NCBI GenBank assembly: GCA_034670405.1
Contig: JAXDDX010000046.1
Span: forward strand, 1,390,001-1,454,000
DNA from: Hoplostethus atlanticus
Lineage: Eukaryota; Chordata; Actinopteri; Trachichthyiformes; Trachichthyidae
DNA length: 64,000 bases
Direction: 5' to 3'
This document shows positions 12,801 to 22,800 of this stretch, piece after piece. The stretch's first letter is position 1. Every line of letters begins with the position of its first letter. The translations under genes were made by a program, and so were the position numbers. The notes beneath the pieces are model-generated. The model saw only the letters and a program-made list of their open reading frames with translations, made no database searches and was not told the origin of the DNA.

Positions 12801-15779
12801 TCATTTGACAGAATGAAAGAGTTTGTGCGCCACCTAGAGGGAAATGGAAACATAAGAGGTAATTCCATATTTATTTGTTTGTCACAAATTAGTGCGCTTG
12901 AAATAGTTTTGCAATAAAACTAAAATCTGAAATTAAAATCCTATGTCAACCAGCCAAATACAAACAATCACTTTACTCCTTGTAGGGGGAAAAAATATAC
13001 AGGCGTCAGGCAAAATATTCTGCAACTGGTGATATGGTCCGTGCCATTTTACTTTATTTTTGAAGAAAGCAACATAACTACATGGTCTTTTTATATTTTG
13101 AACATGAGCGTCAACCTACAGCTGGATTTCTGTTCGCCATTCCAACAGTCACAGTACTGCTAAGGTCACTTCATATGGGGGTAATGGTAAATATGAGTCC
13201 CCAACTCACTGCGCTTTAAGAGTTAATGTAGATTGTAAATTACATGGTGGCAACGATAAGATGAAAAATGTAACCTTGAGTTTGAAATAAATGTTACATT
13301 ATTACATTACATTACATTACAGTCATTTAGCAGACGCTTTTATCCAAAGCGACTTACAATAAGTGCATTCAACATAGGTAGGCAAGAAAACTACTAGTCA
13401 CCAGAAATCGTAAGTGCATTTCCTTCCTAAACAAGCAACTAAGAGCATAACTAGTGTTAAGGTAAGAGTGCAATAAGTTAGCAACCTACTATATCTTAAA
13501 CAAATGAGACAAATGAGACAAATAAGAGAATCAAATAACAAGAGCTAAGACAAATAAGTGAACCAAATAAGCAAGAGCTAAGACAAATAAGTGTATCAAA
13601 TGAACAAGAGCCAATAAACAAGAGCTCAGACACATAATTGACGACAAATAGGCAAGGCTAAGAGGAAGAGTCAGGGTAGTGTTTCCTGAAGAGGTGGGTT
13701 TTCAGCCTGCGGCGAAAGATGGGCAGCGACTCTGCTGTCCTGACATCAGTGGGGAGTTCATTCCACCACTGCGGGGCCAGGACAGAGAAGAGCCGTGACC
13801 GTGTAGATCGGCCGCAGGGCCCTCTGAACACTTTCATTCTTTGCAAGTGATTACAGAAATTGGTCCAATGTTTCAAGTTTAGGCACATTCTGGGACCATT
13901 ACTACTAGTGCTTTAATCAATAGTCTATTGTTAGCTGCTAGTTGGTCAGTTTCTGTTTGTGTCATAGCCCCTATTGAAGGTAGTTTCACCCAAGCTAGGC
14001 CAATTGCCTTGTTAATTGTCTGGGCGGGGCCTGCACTCCTGGCAGACAATTGGCAATCAGTGGAAGCAGTCTTAAACCACTGCACTTCTTGTTTATTTGA
14101 TTCACTTATTTGTCTTAGCTCTTATTTGATTTACTTATTTGTCTCATTTGTTTAATTAGAAAAGTAGGTCGCTAAATTACTGCACTTCTACCTCAGCACT
14201 GGTTCTGTTCTTAGTTGCTTGTTTATGAAGGAAATGCAGTTACGATTTCTGGTGACTAGTAGTTCTCTACCTACCTATGTGGAATGTACTTCTTGTAAGT
14301 CGCTTTGGATAAAAGCGTCTGCTAAATGACTAATGTAATGCTTACAGGATTGTAACAGTATATACAATATAAAGAGCAGCAATATTTACAGTACAAAGTG
14401 AAAAGTAAAAAGAAGCAACCCTATTTACAATATATTAAGAATATAAATAGAGAAAATGTAAAAAAATATATATAAATGTGTTGTCACTATATGAATATCT
14501 ATGTGTGTGTGTAGCTGAGGTAGAGAGAACACAATGACTGACAGCCAAGCATTCACCTCAACTTTATTAATGGCTGTCAGATCTGTGCCAATTCATGTAT
14601 CCTTCCAGCCCTTTTGAGTGTTGAATACGAGCTACCACCACCAAAAGGTCGACATCACACTTACACAGTGGTCCCGAGCATGGAGGAAGTCAAAGAGCTC
14701 CTCGGTACAGTCCTCCTCAGTCGCAGACCGAGAGCCAACCCTGGTCTCGCATTGCTCCAGTCTCTCCTGATTGTGGACGCAATGCTCTGTCTGCTCACAT
14801 TTCTGCCGCACTGTTTCAAGGGGATCCTACAATAGAATATTTAACATTAAATATACCTGATTTGATGGAAGCTTTTCATCACCAATGCCTAATATGGTCC
14901 CAAGAACACACAATTTCAGTATAGGTGGTTACAGTGGGGGGATACACTTGCACATGGCACAATATTCTTTTTATTCTATTATTATTTTCTTATATCTTTT
15001 CATATATTTTAGTGTGAATTTATCTATTTTATATTGTATTCCTAACATTTGCCTCTACAGTACTTGCTTTTATTCTTGTTTTGTTCTTATACTTCTGTTT
15101 ATTGTTATGCACCAATCACCAAGACAAATTCCTCGTATGTGTAAACATAATTGGCAATGAAGCTGTTTCTGATTCTGATATCTCGCTTCATCCATAAAGA
15201 TACTATCGCCCAACGTGGGGCTCGAACCCACGACCCTGAGATTAAGAGTCTCATGCTCTACCTGTTAGCTCCATCCACTGGCTAATAAGACCAGACACAC
15301 ATATGAATTGTCAATTGACATACCACCATATCCTCTTCTTCTTCCTCTTCTTCCTCCTCCTCCTCCTGAGAGAAAGACACACAAAATCGTTCATTCATTC
15401 ACCCCGTGATGCCATCAGCCAGTTAACGTTAGCTAACGCAGTGACATGATTCAACATTTCCACTATTAAGCAAATTAATTTAATCTAAGATAAACTACAA
15501 CCACGAAGTCGTCCAAAGGCGATTATAGTGCGTTGGAAGTTATAGTTTGCTGCTCGAATTACAAACCACAAGATTTGCCTGAAGTGACGCCGAAAACAAT
15601 GTTTATACGTCAGCTAAGGTATGCTAGTTAATGTTAGCTAGCTGATGTTAGCTAGCTATGACTGACTCATTAGCTAGCTAACATCGTTAGCTAACGGTAT
15701 CTTCTACAGAGAAATTGACTTGAATGCGGCTAACATCATCGGGCTCTCCGTTCATGATCATTTTATCTTCGAAAACCAT
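12801..15779 (-). CDS. uqcrh: Cytochrome b-c1 complex subunit 6 (hinge protein), 4 exons
   Basis: Acidic subunit of mitochondrial complex III that helps cytochrome c1 and cytochrome c interact on the intermembrane side of the inner membrane. Exons: 15779-15735 (starts [15 protein letters not shown]), 15365-15324 (11 Glu then DMV), 14826-14665 (core with [21 protein letters not shown] and LHARDHC), 12833-12801 ([10 protein letters not shown] and stop). Total 93 codons against 91 in human, with all exon joins phase 0. The cysteines that form the two disulfides of the helical hairpin are kept. The last exon is only 33 nt and lies about 1.8 kb beyond exon 3; it was recognised from the conserved VAHKLF tail behind an acceptor AG at 12834-12835. 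FAAH lies about 1 kb downstream on the same strand, as in other vertebrates. A possible ATTAAA polyadenylation signal (minus strand) is at 12613-12618. Confidence 0.93.
13294..13888 (-). mobile_element. L2-like LINE 3' end, minus orientation, UQCRH intron 3
   Basis: The minus-strand frame at 13658-13888 contains [20 protein letters not shown] and [14 protein letters not shown], the C-terminal end of an L2-type polyprotein. It is followed by the 3' tail ending in the motif AGTCGCTTTGGATAAAAGCG (reverse-complement on plus near 13340) and a repeated ATTAC terminus. The copy is strongly 5'-truncated. Confidence 0.8.
14090..14340 (+). mobile_element. L2-like LINE 3' tail, plus orientation, UQCRH intron 3
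   Basis: Carries repeated TTATTTGTCTTAGCTC units, then GTAAGTCGCTTTGGATAAAA and GCGTCTGCTAAATGAC. Same tail as at 13294-13660 but inverted, so the two lie head to head within one intron. Confidence 0.75.
15207..15280 (-). pseudogene. tRNA-Lys(CTT) pseudogene in UQCRH intron 2
   Basis: The minus strand keeps the anticodon arm GAGACTCTTAATCTC, variable loop, T arm GTGGGTTCGAGCCCCAC and 3' acceptor strand GTTGGGC of vertebrate tRNA-Lys with anticodon CTT. The 5' half is damaged: the D arm reads GAGCTAACAGGTAGAGC, and the 5' acceptor strand that should pair with GTTGGGC is absent. It is therefore probably a dead copy or a tRNA-derived fragment. Confidence 0.8.
15600..15700. repeat. GTTAGCTAGC-rich short repeat cluster
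   Basis: Several overlapping copies of TTAGCTAGCT and the inverted TAGCTAAC within about 100 bp in UQCRH intron 1, just after exon 1. They could form small hairpins; I cannot assign a function. Confidence 0.5.
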
Positions 15780-16780
15780 GCTTTTGATGCTCCTGTCCTA
15801 AGGTGACCCGCTGTCAAATCTCGGGTATTCGTGGAGGACGCAGCAGGTCACACAAGCTCACTGGACTACTATCAAGTCAGCCACAATAGCAAAAAATAAA
15901 GTACTTCCGGCCACAGGTTTCAAAAGAAAACACGGTTGCAACGTTGTGGGAGCATTACATGGTGCAAACTTGAAAATAAAGACTACATTTAAGGATGTAG
16001 TTATATGTTTTATGTCATATGTTTATTGTGTAGTCTAGTATTTGGGCCTTGTATTTGATATTTTGTACATTATGTTTTTTTTGTGATACTGTTATGCTGG
16101 TGCAACCCTAAAATGTCCCCCAGTGATTCAAAATATATACTGCTCGTCCATGCCAATTGAAGGACGACCTAACGACCTAATAAAGTACCTACCTACCTAC
16201 CTACAACCTAGCACTGTTCCAACACTGTGAGAGACCTGCTGCGTCCTCTTAGTGTCTTCCAACAGTTTTGTCTTTTCTAGCGACCTTGTTATCATGACCA
16301 GAAGTAGACCTAAAGGGGGTAGTGTAACTATAAGTTATAACTCCTTAAAGTATAGTTTAACTCAAAAGACAGCAGTCAGTGTACATTTATGGTGCTCTAC
16401 TGACCCCTAGAGGCTAAAGGGAACGTGAAGAACAGCTGCCCACACGTCTGTGCGTTACCTCTGGTCCAGGCTCTGGGTTACAAAAATTAGCGGCGAGTGC
16501 GGCGACAGAAAATGACAATTCCCACAACACAAAAGGCGTGCAACACTACAGACAGTCCCAAATATTACTGTAGTGTGTGATTAGACGAACTTAAAACGGG
16601 GCCTTTTCCACACTGCGGCAATTGACTTTATTTATTTTAAGTCATCAACTCTTAGGCTTGAGTTTACCCAAGGCACTCTCTCATCAGGAAATCGCATCCC
16701 GTATTTTCTTGTAAGTGACAAATGTATGCTTTTATTTTGAAGGCAAAATATGATTAGCGACGTGACTCTGACTTTCTATA
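15780..16780. other. UQCRH 5' flank, no gene seen
   Basis: Would contain the UQCRH promoter and 5' UTR; no TATA box is evident next to the start. A short CTAC repeat is at 16190-16204. I see no protein-like frame. Confidence 0.45.
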
Positions 16781-16788
16781 GTTAACTT

Positions 16789-18329
16789 CATAGACATATA
16801 TACATAGACGCCGCACTGACTGCTTCTGCCCATTGCTACGATACGTAAACGTCGCCGCCATATTGGTTCGGACAAGACTGGCCTGTAAACAAATACAAGT
16901 AAACGGGGAGCTGCGGTTTTTCTGGATGAAAAGCACTATAACGTTTACATTTCTCAAACGATTTCAGCGAGTCGTTTTATATTCAAGGGTTTATGATCTA
17001 CGTGGAGTTAGTTAGTTAGGCTATAATCGCTGCTAGACGCTCAAGAGAGCAGTGTCAACGTTAGGCTCACATGAACTGAATTACTTACGTGGTGGAAAAT
17101 AATTCATTGTCATAAGGCATTGTAAAAACTCAGGTTTGTCAAGCATGGATTTGGCTTATTTTCCTTGGTTAATACTTGTGGAGACGTCCATATATAATAT
17201 AATTTAATGTACATGAAATGTGCAGAAAGTTATTTTTCTGTCCATGTCCCGATCATTTTAGCTTTTCTTGTGCTCCAGGTCAGAACACAGCTCATTCACT
17301 TTGAAATACTGGGGGAAAAAAATGTAAATAGCGCATTTTTAAGTACTAATAATTGACCATCATTGAGAAAAATGGGACAAAATCGGCAAATACAAATTAC
17401 AATAGTGAGACACTGGCAGTCTGTCTGCTTTCTATATTTTCACCAGGGCCCCCACCAAGACACACACACTGCCCCTCTTATGCACACACACACTTAGGTA
17501 AAGACTACACATAATTTATATTATACATACAATTTTCCCTTTTTTTACTATATTTTTTTATAAAGTGCTCTTATTGTAAATATTGTGTTGTTTTTTTATA
17601 TAGAGCTCTTAAAAACTGTGACATTGTAAATATTGTGTTGGTTATTGTAAATAGTGTGAACCTGTTATTTTGCACATTTCTGCTGAGCATTGCCACTTTG
17701 CATTTCACTACACACCTCGTGTGTGTATGTGACAATTAAACTTCTTGAATCTTGAATCTTGAATCTTTTATAGCAGTGAAAGGCTACAGATATACTCCAA
17801 GACAGACAATTACAGACAAAGACTAGTATAAGATAAGATACGCCTTTATTGATCCCCAGAGGGCAAATAAAGAGGGAAAATTCAAATGGCCTATCGAGAT
17901 TTTCATCTATATTTATATATCTATATTTCTCCAAACCGATTTTTATGACAAGCTACTCGTTTCGGCTAAGCGGCTGACATATTATGAATATGACTGTAGT
18001 TAGCTGGCTAGCTAACCTTTCTCACACTTTGAAGGTTTCCCAAAGAGAAAGAGTTGATACACAGCGATTATAGCCTAACTATCGAGATTCTAAGTAACTG
18101 GAGACAAAACGTTTTTTTCTACTCCACGTAGATCATAAACCCTTGAATATAAAACGACTCACTGAAATCGTTTGAGAAATGTAAACGTTATAGTGCTTTT
18201 CATCCAGAAAAACCGCAGCTCCCCGTTTACTTGTATTTGTTTACAGGCCAGTCTTGTCCGAACCAATATGGCGGCGACGTTTACGTACGATCCACAGGCC
18301 AATGCGGCGTCTATGTATATATGTCTATG
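16789..18329. mobile_element. Non-autonomous hAT-type element with long inverted arms
   Basis: The left arm 16789-17008 and right arm 18121-18329 are inverted copies. Over the inner 158 bp or so (16851-17008) I see only one mismatch, while the outer part differs more. Ends are CATAGACATATATACATAG. The flanks carry an 8-bp duplication GTTAACTT at 16781-16788 and 18330-18337, the length typical of hAT transposons. The roughly 1.1-kb interior has no transposase; it holds a LINE-like tail (TTGAATC repeats, 17744-17768) and a TTTATTGATCCCC motif at 17847, so it seems built from captured repeats. Confidence 0.85.
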
Positions 18330-18849
18330 GTTAACTTAACACACCATTAAACTGTCGTCAGGACTCTTCCGTACTCTACTGCCACCTTGTGTTTGGAAAG
18401 GGGGACTAGACCAGGATCAGACGAGCATGGAGAGAAAACTTAAATAATTATGGATGTGGAAGATTTAGAAAGTAAACCTATTCATTTAAACCAGCTTTAA
18501 TAACACCAGGTACTAAAAACAAAATCTGTGGGATTTGTTAATAATTTAGTCATTTAAGGTCCATGGAACACAAAATACAGAAATCCGTTAAAGTGATGTA
18601 TTTCTCTTGCTTCAGAAAGAAATGTCAATTGTACATTCAAATAGAAAAAAATAGCAATTGTGTAACCCAAAAAAATGTTATAGAGCTCTATAAATACATA
18701 AAAACAATATGTATATACAGACAAAGGAAAACCCTGAATAAATGAGTGGAGAAACAAATGCAGATGCTTCCCTACAGGTGTACTGCATAATACAATTAAG
18801 CAATTAACATCCTATCATGCTCTGTGGCTTGTATAAAAATGCTCAGAAG

Positions 18850-19434
18850 GCCTAGTTGACCTGGATTTTGCATCAAGATGTCAAGAGGAAATGTCTAAAT
18901 GACTTTGGGTTCATAATTTTGGGCACGGGTGGCAGGAGCTTCAGTCACAGACTGCTCAACGGGCTAGTGTTTCAGTAGGAACACTGACTAAAGTGACATC
19001 TGCATTTAGATCTATAGGAAAGACTTCAGTAAATAGGTGGTGGAAAGCGCACATTTGATGACCGTGATGCTCGTGCATTAGTGCGACATGTAAGGAAAAA
19101 CAGAAGAGCAACTCTTCCGCAGGTGACTGAGAATGTCAATGCAGGACGTGATCAGACTGTCAAGAACAGTCCGTCGACAACTACATAGAGAGGGATGTTA
19201 TAGTAGGGTTGCAGTGCATAAACCTGACTACGAATGGACATTTGAGAGGTCAGTGGTGCAAAAACCATCGGCACTGGTCTACAGAGATGTGGGGGTGAAA
19301 GTGATGTGGTCAGATGAGTCATCCTTCACCATATTCTCAACAAGTGGGCGAGTGCATGTATGGCGTACACATTCATGTACACGACGACCCCCAGTACGTC
19401 GTGTGCTCCCATTAAACATGGGACTGTGCGAATA
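18850..19434 (+). mobile_element. Decayed Tc1-like transposase fragment
   Basis: Frame 19133-19435 has WSDESSFTIFSTSGRVHVWR, a Tc1-type catalytic-domain motif (first Asp of the DDE/D triad). Upstream sequence from about 18850 matches a Tc1 N-terminal helix-turn-helix region in broken frames. Stops and frameshifts make it non-functional. It abuts the start of the CYP2 duplication unit at about 19483. Confidence 0.75.
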
Positions 19435-19691
19435 GACATGTGTCTATGGCTGTGCGAGTCTAAACAGAAGATCAGTTCTAGATGTCTTGTACTACTGCCG
19501 TAAAGCAGAGCGGCGCTGAAAACTCTTAAAGGAACAGTAAATTTAAGCGTTGACCAGAACTGACAGTCTACAGGGTTACATCTGCACGCATCAACAGAAA
19601 TTATAGAAACGTGTATATCTTATGATTGCTTATATAACAGGAGACTGCTGCCAGGTGATTTACAGCTAAATCCATAGCTTAATTTAATTTA

Positions 19692-19698
19692 TATAAAA
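19692..19698 (+). promoter_or_regulatory. Possible TATA box of CYP2 copy A
   Basis: TATAAAA about 175 bp before the ATG. Copy B has TTATATAAGA at the matching place. The distance to the ATG leaves room for a 5' UTR, but no transcript start is known. Confidence 0.3.
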
Positions 19699-19872
19699 TG
19701 TGTCTCTATGGAAACGCGCGCTAGCCACCTAGCCGCTATTTACCCAGTGGGCGGTCTTGACCAACTTCCGGTTCAGTTGCGTTATAACCCGATGTCAAAG
19801 TTTTCTCTGACACAACAGCAGTGCAAAAACACGTGTTTTCATCCCAAAGCGAAGGAGAGCTTGTTTGTAAAA

Positions 19873-22800
19873 ATGGATTCAGTGTCTTCTGCATTTGTAT
19901 CCCTTGTTCACTGGGTGGACGTCCAGAGTCTGCTCCTCTCTGTGGTCTTCTTGGTCATTGCAGATTATGTGAAGAACCGTCAGCCGAGCAGCTTCCCTCC
20001 TGGACCCTGGGCTTTACCTTTTGTGGGGAACATATTCTCTGTTGACTTCACCAAGGCCCATGGGAATCTGACTCAGGTAGATAAACAAATGTTAGATATA
20101 AATCTCTGTTAGCACTATGAATTGATGTAACACGTCACTGTTATTAAACCATCCACTTTTTATTACAACCAAGATTTTCAGAGACCTGGGGCCGTATTCA
20201 CAAAACAGCTTAAGGATAAAAGTAGCTCCCAACTTGCTGATTTAGGAGAAACTCTTAAAAATAATGGGTGTGTCAGTCCTAATTTTAGGACTCCTAAATT
20301 TTTGGTCTAAGAGTATTTCACAAAGCATTTTAGTGCTAAAACCATCTCTTACATCTGTGAAAAGTTAGGGGTAGTCAAGAGGACTCCCAAGTCACTAAGA
20401 CCAAATCACAAACAATCCTATGCTGGTGTGTGAGTGCCCAAGGACACTGTACACACTGAGGCAATAGGCGATAGAGCCTCGGGTGCTGAGCCTCCTCCTA
20501 ATAAATGCAATAAATATTTAGAATTATAGATTACATGCTAATATGACATGTATAGCGAGGTTCATTTATGTATAAATACATTTATGTTCATTTTTATATA
20601 GGCTAAATACATTGAATGATAGAGAATAAAACATTGTAATTGGCCTAACATCCTATTACCTGTGGTGGTTGTTTGTCGCTTGAATTCTGCAACCTCTGCC
20701 CTTCCTGAGACTGAAAGAATACCAGAGCTTTTCACAGTCATCGTGGTTCTGGACAGAAGAGGGAAAGCCGCATTTATTTGCAAGCATATATTTTCCCACG
20801 CTTCTTTTTTGGTTTTTGAAGTTATCCCAACTCCAAATTTCCCTTTAATAATGTCCTTCCTTTCATGCACAAGTTGGGCAAGAAGTAAAAGCTGTTCTTG
20901 CGTCCAGTTTGGTTTTCGTTTTCGTTTGCACAATGTAGCGTCACACGTCTTCCTATGAGCCATGTTATTCTAGTCTGATCAGTAAAAGGCTGCTTATATG
21001 TATATCCGCTAATTGTTTACGAGATGCCAGACATGTAAGAGGCTGACGATTAGCTGAACATATACTTGACTAGTCAGTAGCCTGTATTATTCTTGGTTTC
21101 ATGTTTAATCAGTGACACTTAGCCTACATTTTTATTCTGAAATCTTTATTTGAATATGGCAACATGATACCTCCTACAGTATTTCTACGATGAAATCACT
21201 GACAGAGACCCATCCCCTATCAGCCAATCACTGTGGGCATAGGAAGTAAGCTTGTGACATCATCCATAGCAACGGGGTCAACCCCGCCCTTTCTCTTAAG
21301 CTGTCTCCCCATTCCTTAGTAAAAGTTGGTCTCAGCAGCTTTGTGAGGTTTTAAGAGGAAACTCTTAGCTAAAAACTTTTACTGCTATTTGGGAGTCCTC
21401 TTAGTGGTAAGATGAAATGTTTTGTGAATACAGCCCCTGTTTTTTAGTCTGCCTCTTGTTAATGTTTTTTTCCTGGCTGTAACACTATCCAGGCCTCTAC
21501 CTACCTTTTGCTATCAACTTCTGCTTCCTCTCCATTCACATACCCATATCTTAAGCACAAGGGCAGATATGTGGGAGTTATGCTCTCCGTCTACTCAAAT
21601 CTCCTTGCAGTTAGCAGAAACGTATGGGGACGTGTACAGCCTGAGAATGGGCCAGACATGCATAGTGGTGTTGAATGGCTTCAAGATCCTGAAAGAAGCT
21701 CTGGTAATGCAGGGAGACAGCCTGTCAGACCGACCAATACTTCCTCTCCAGGAGGATATAGCCCACGGTCAGGGTGAGAGAACTTCAAACGTCTCTGTAC
21801 ATAATCTATAGGGAAGCATTAATGAACAGTGAATATACGTTACACAGCTCTGTCTCCCTGTCTATCTGACAGTTGTTGTCACTTTCAAGAAGGTTCAAAA
21901 CTTGCTACCTTTTGCCAAGGTAAATATTCTTGATTTGGCCCTGGGAGGTCTGGAGAATGGGAGAGTTGGAAGAAAGTAGTTGAGGAACAGGAAAAACCTG
22001 CCTGTAACCTAACCCTAAATATTAGGATTTGTGTGTTGTATGCACACATCTGTGTCTTTCCATTTTCAATTGAGCCTGTTGTTTAAGATGTACTGTATCT
22101 GTGATCTTTAAGATAAACCTACCTTTGTTTTCAACTAGTTTTCAATAGTGCCTTAAATCCTCTCATGACCGATATGCAGCATAGGACTAACTCTTGAAAA
22201 GAGAAACATAAAGCAAAGAAAAGGAAAACAAAACAACAACAAAATTAAAGATAAATTACAAAGCCATGGTGAAGCATGTGAAGCATTAGATATGTTGTTT
22301 GTGTAAACAAAAACTTTTGACAAGTTTGTTTAGCACCTGAACATTTCCCATCAGGTATAGTTTTCAGTAATGGGCATTTGTGGAAGCAGCAGAGGCGTTT
22401 TGCACTTTCTACCCTCAAATACTTTGGAGTTGGCAAGAAGTCCCTGGAACCCACCATCCTGGATGAGTTTACGTATTCTGCCAAAGAGATTGCTGGCCAT
22501 AAAGGTGAGTAGTGGATACATATTGACACATTTGGAATGAACAGAAATACAATTTACAGATATAATTGTCTGTAACTGTCCAGGAAAGCCCTTCAATCCC
22601 CACATGATCATTGACAATGCTGTCTCCAACATCATCTGCTCCCTGGTTTTCGGTCATCGCTTTGAGTACGGTGATGAGAAGTTCATGAAACTGCTAAAGA
22701 AGTTTGACACTGCTTTCAAGATTGAAGCCTCCATTTGGGCACATGTAAGTAATGTATACAGTTCTGGCCAAGATTATTGGCACCCTTGCATTTCATGCAG

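Noticed and set aside
14614-14835. Plus-strand 73-codon frame ending in a hydrophobic stretch
   Set aside because: It is the antisense of UQCRH exon 3.
19708-19872. In-frame upstream start for CYP2 A (adds 55 residues)
   Set aside because: The extension is not shared by copy B, has no P450 similarity and would place residues before the membrane anchor. MDSVSS is the common start.
22245-22657. Minus-strand frames of 94 codons repeated at 32094-32632
   Set aside because: Antisense to CYP2 exons 3 and 4; conserved only because the gene is duplicated.
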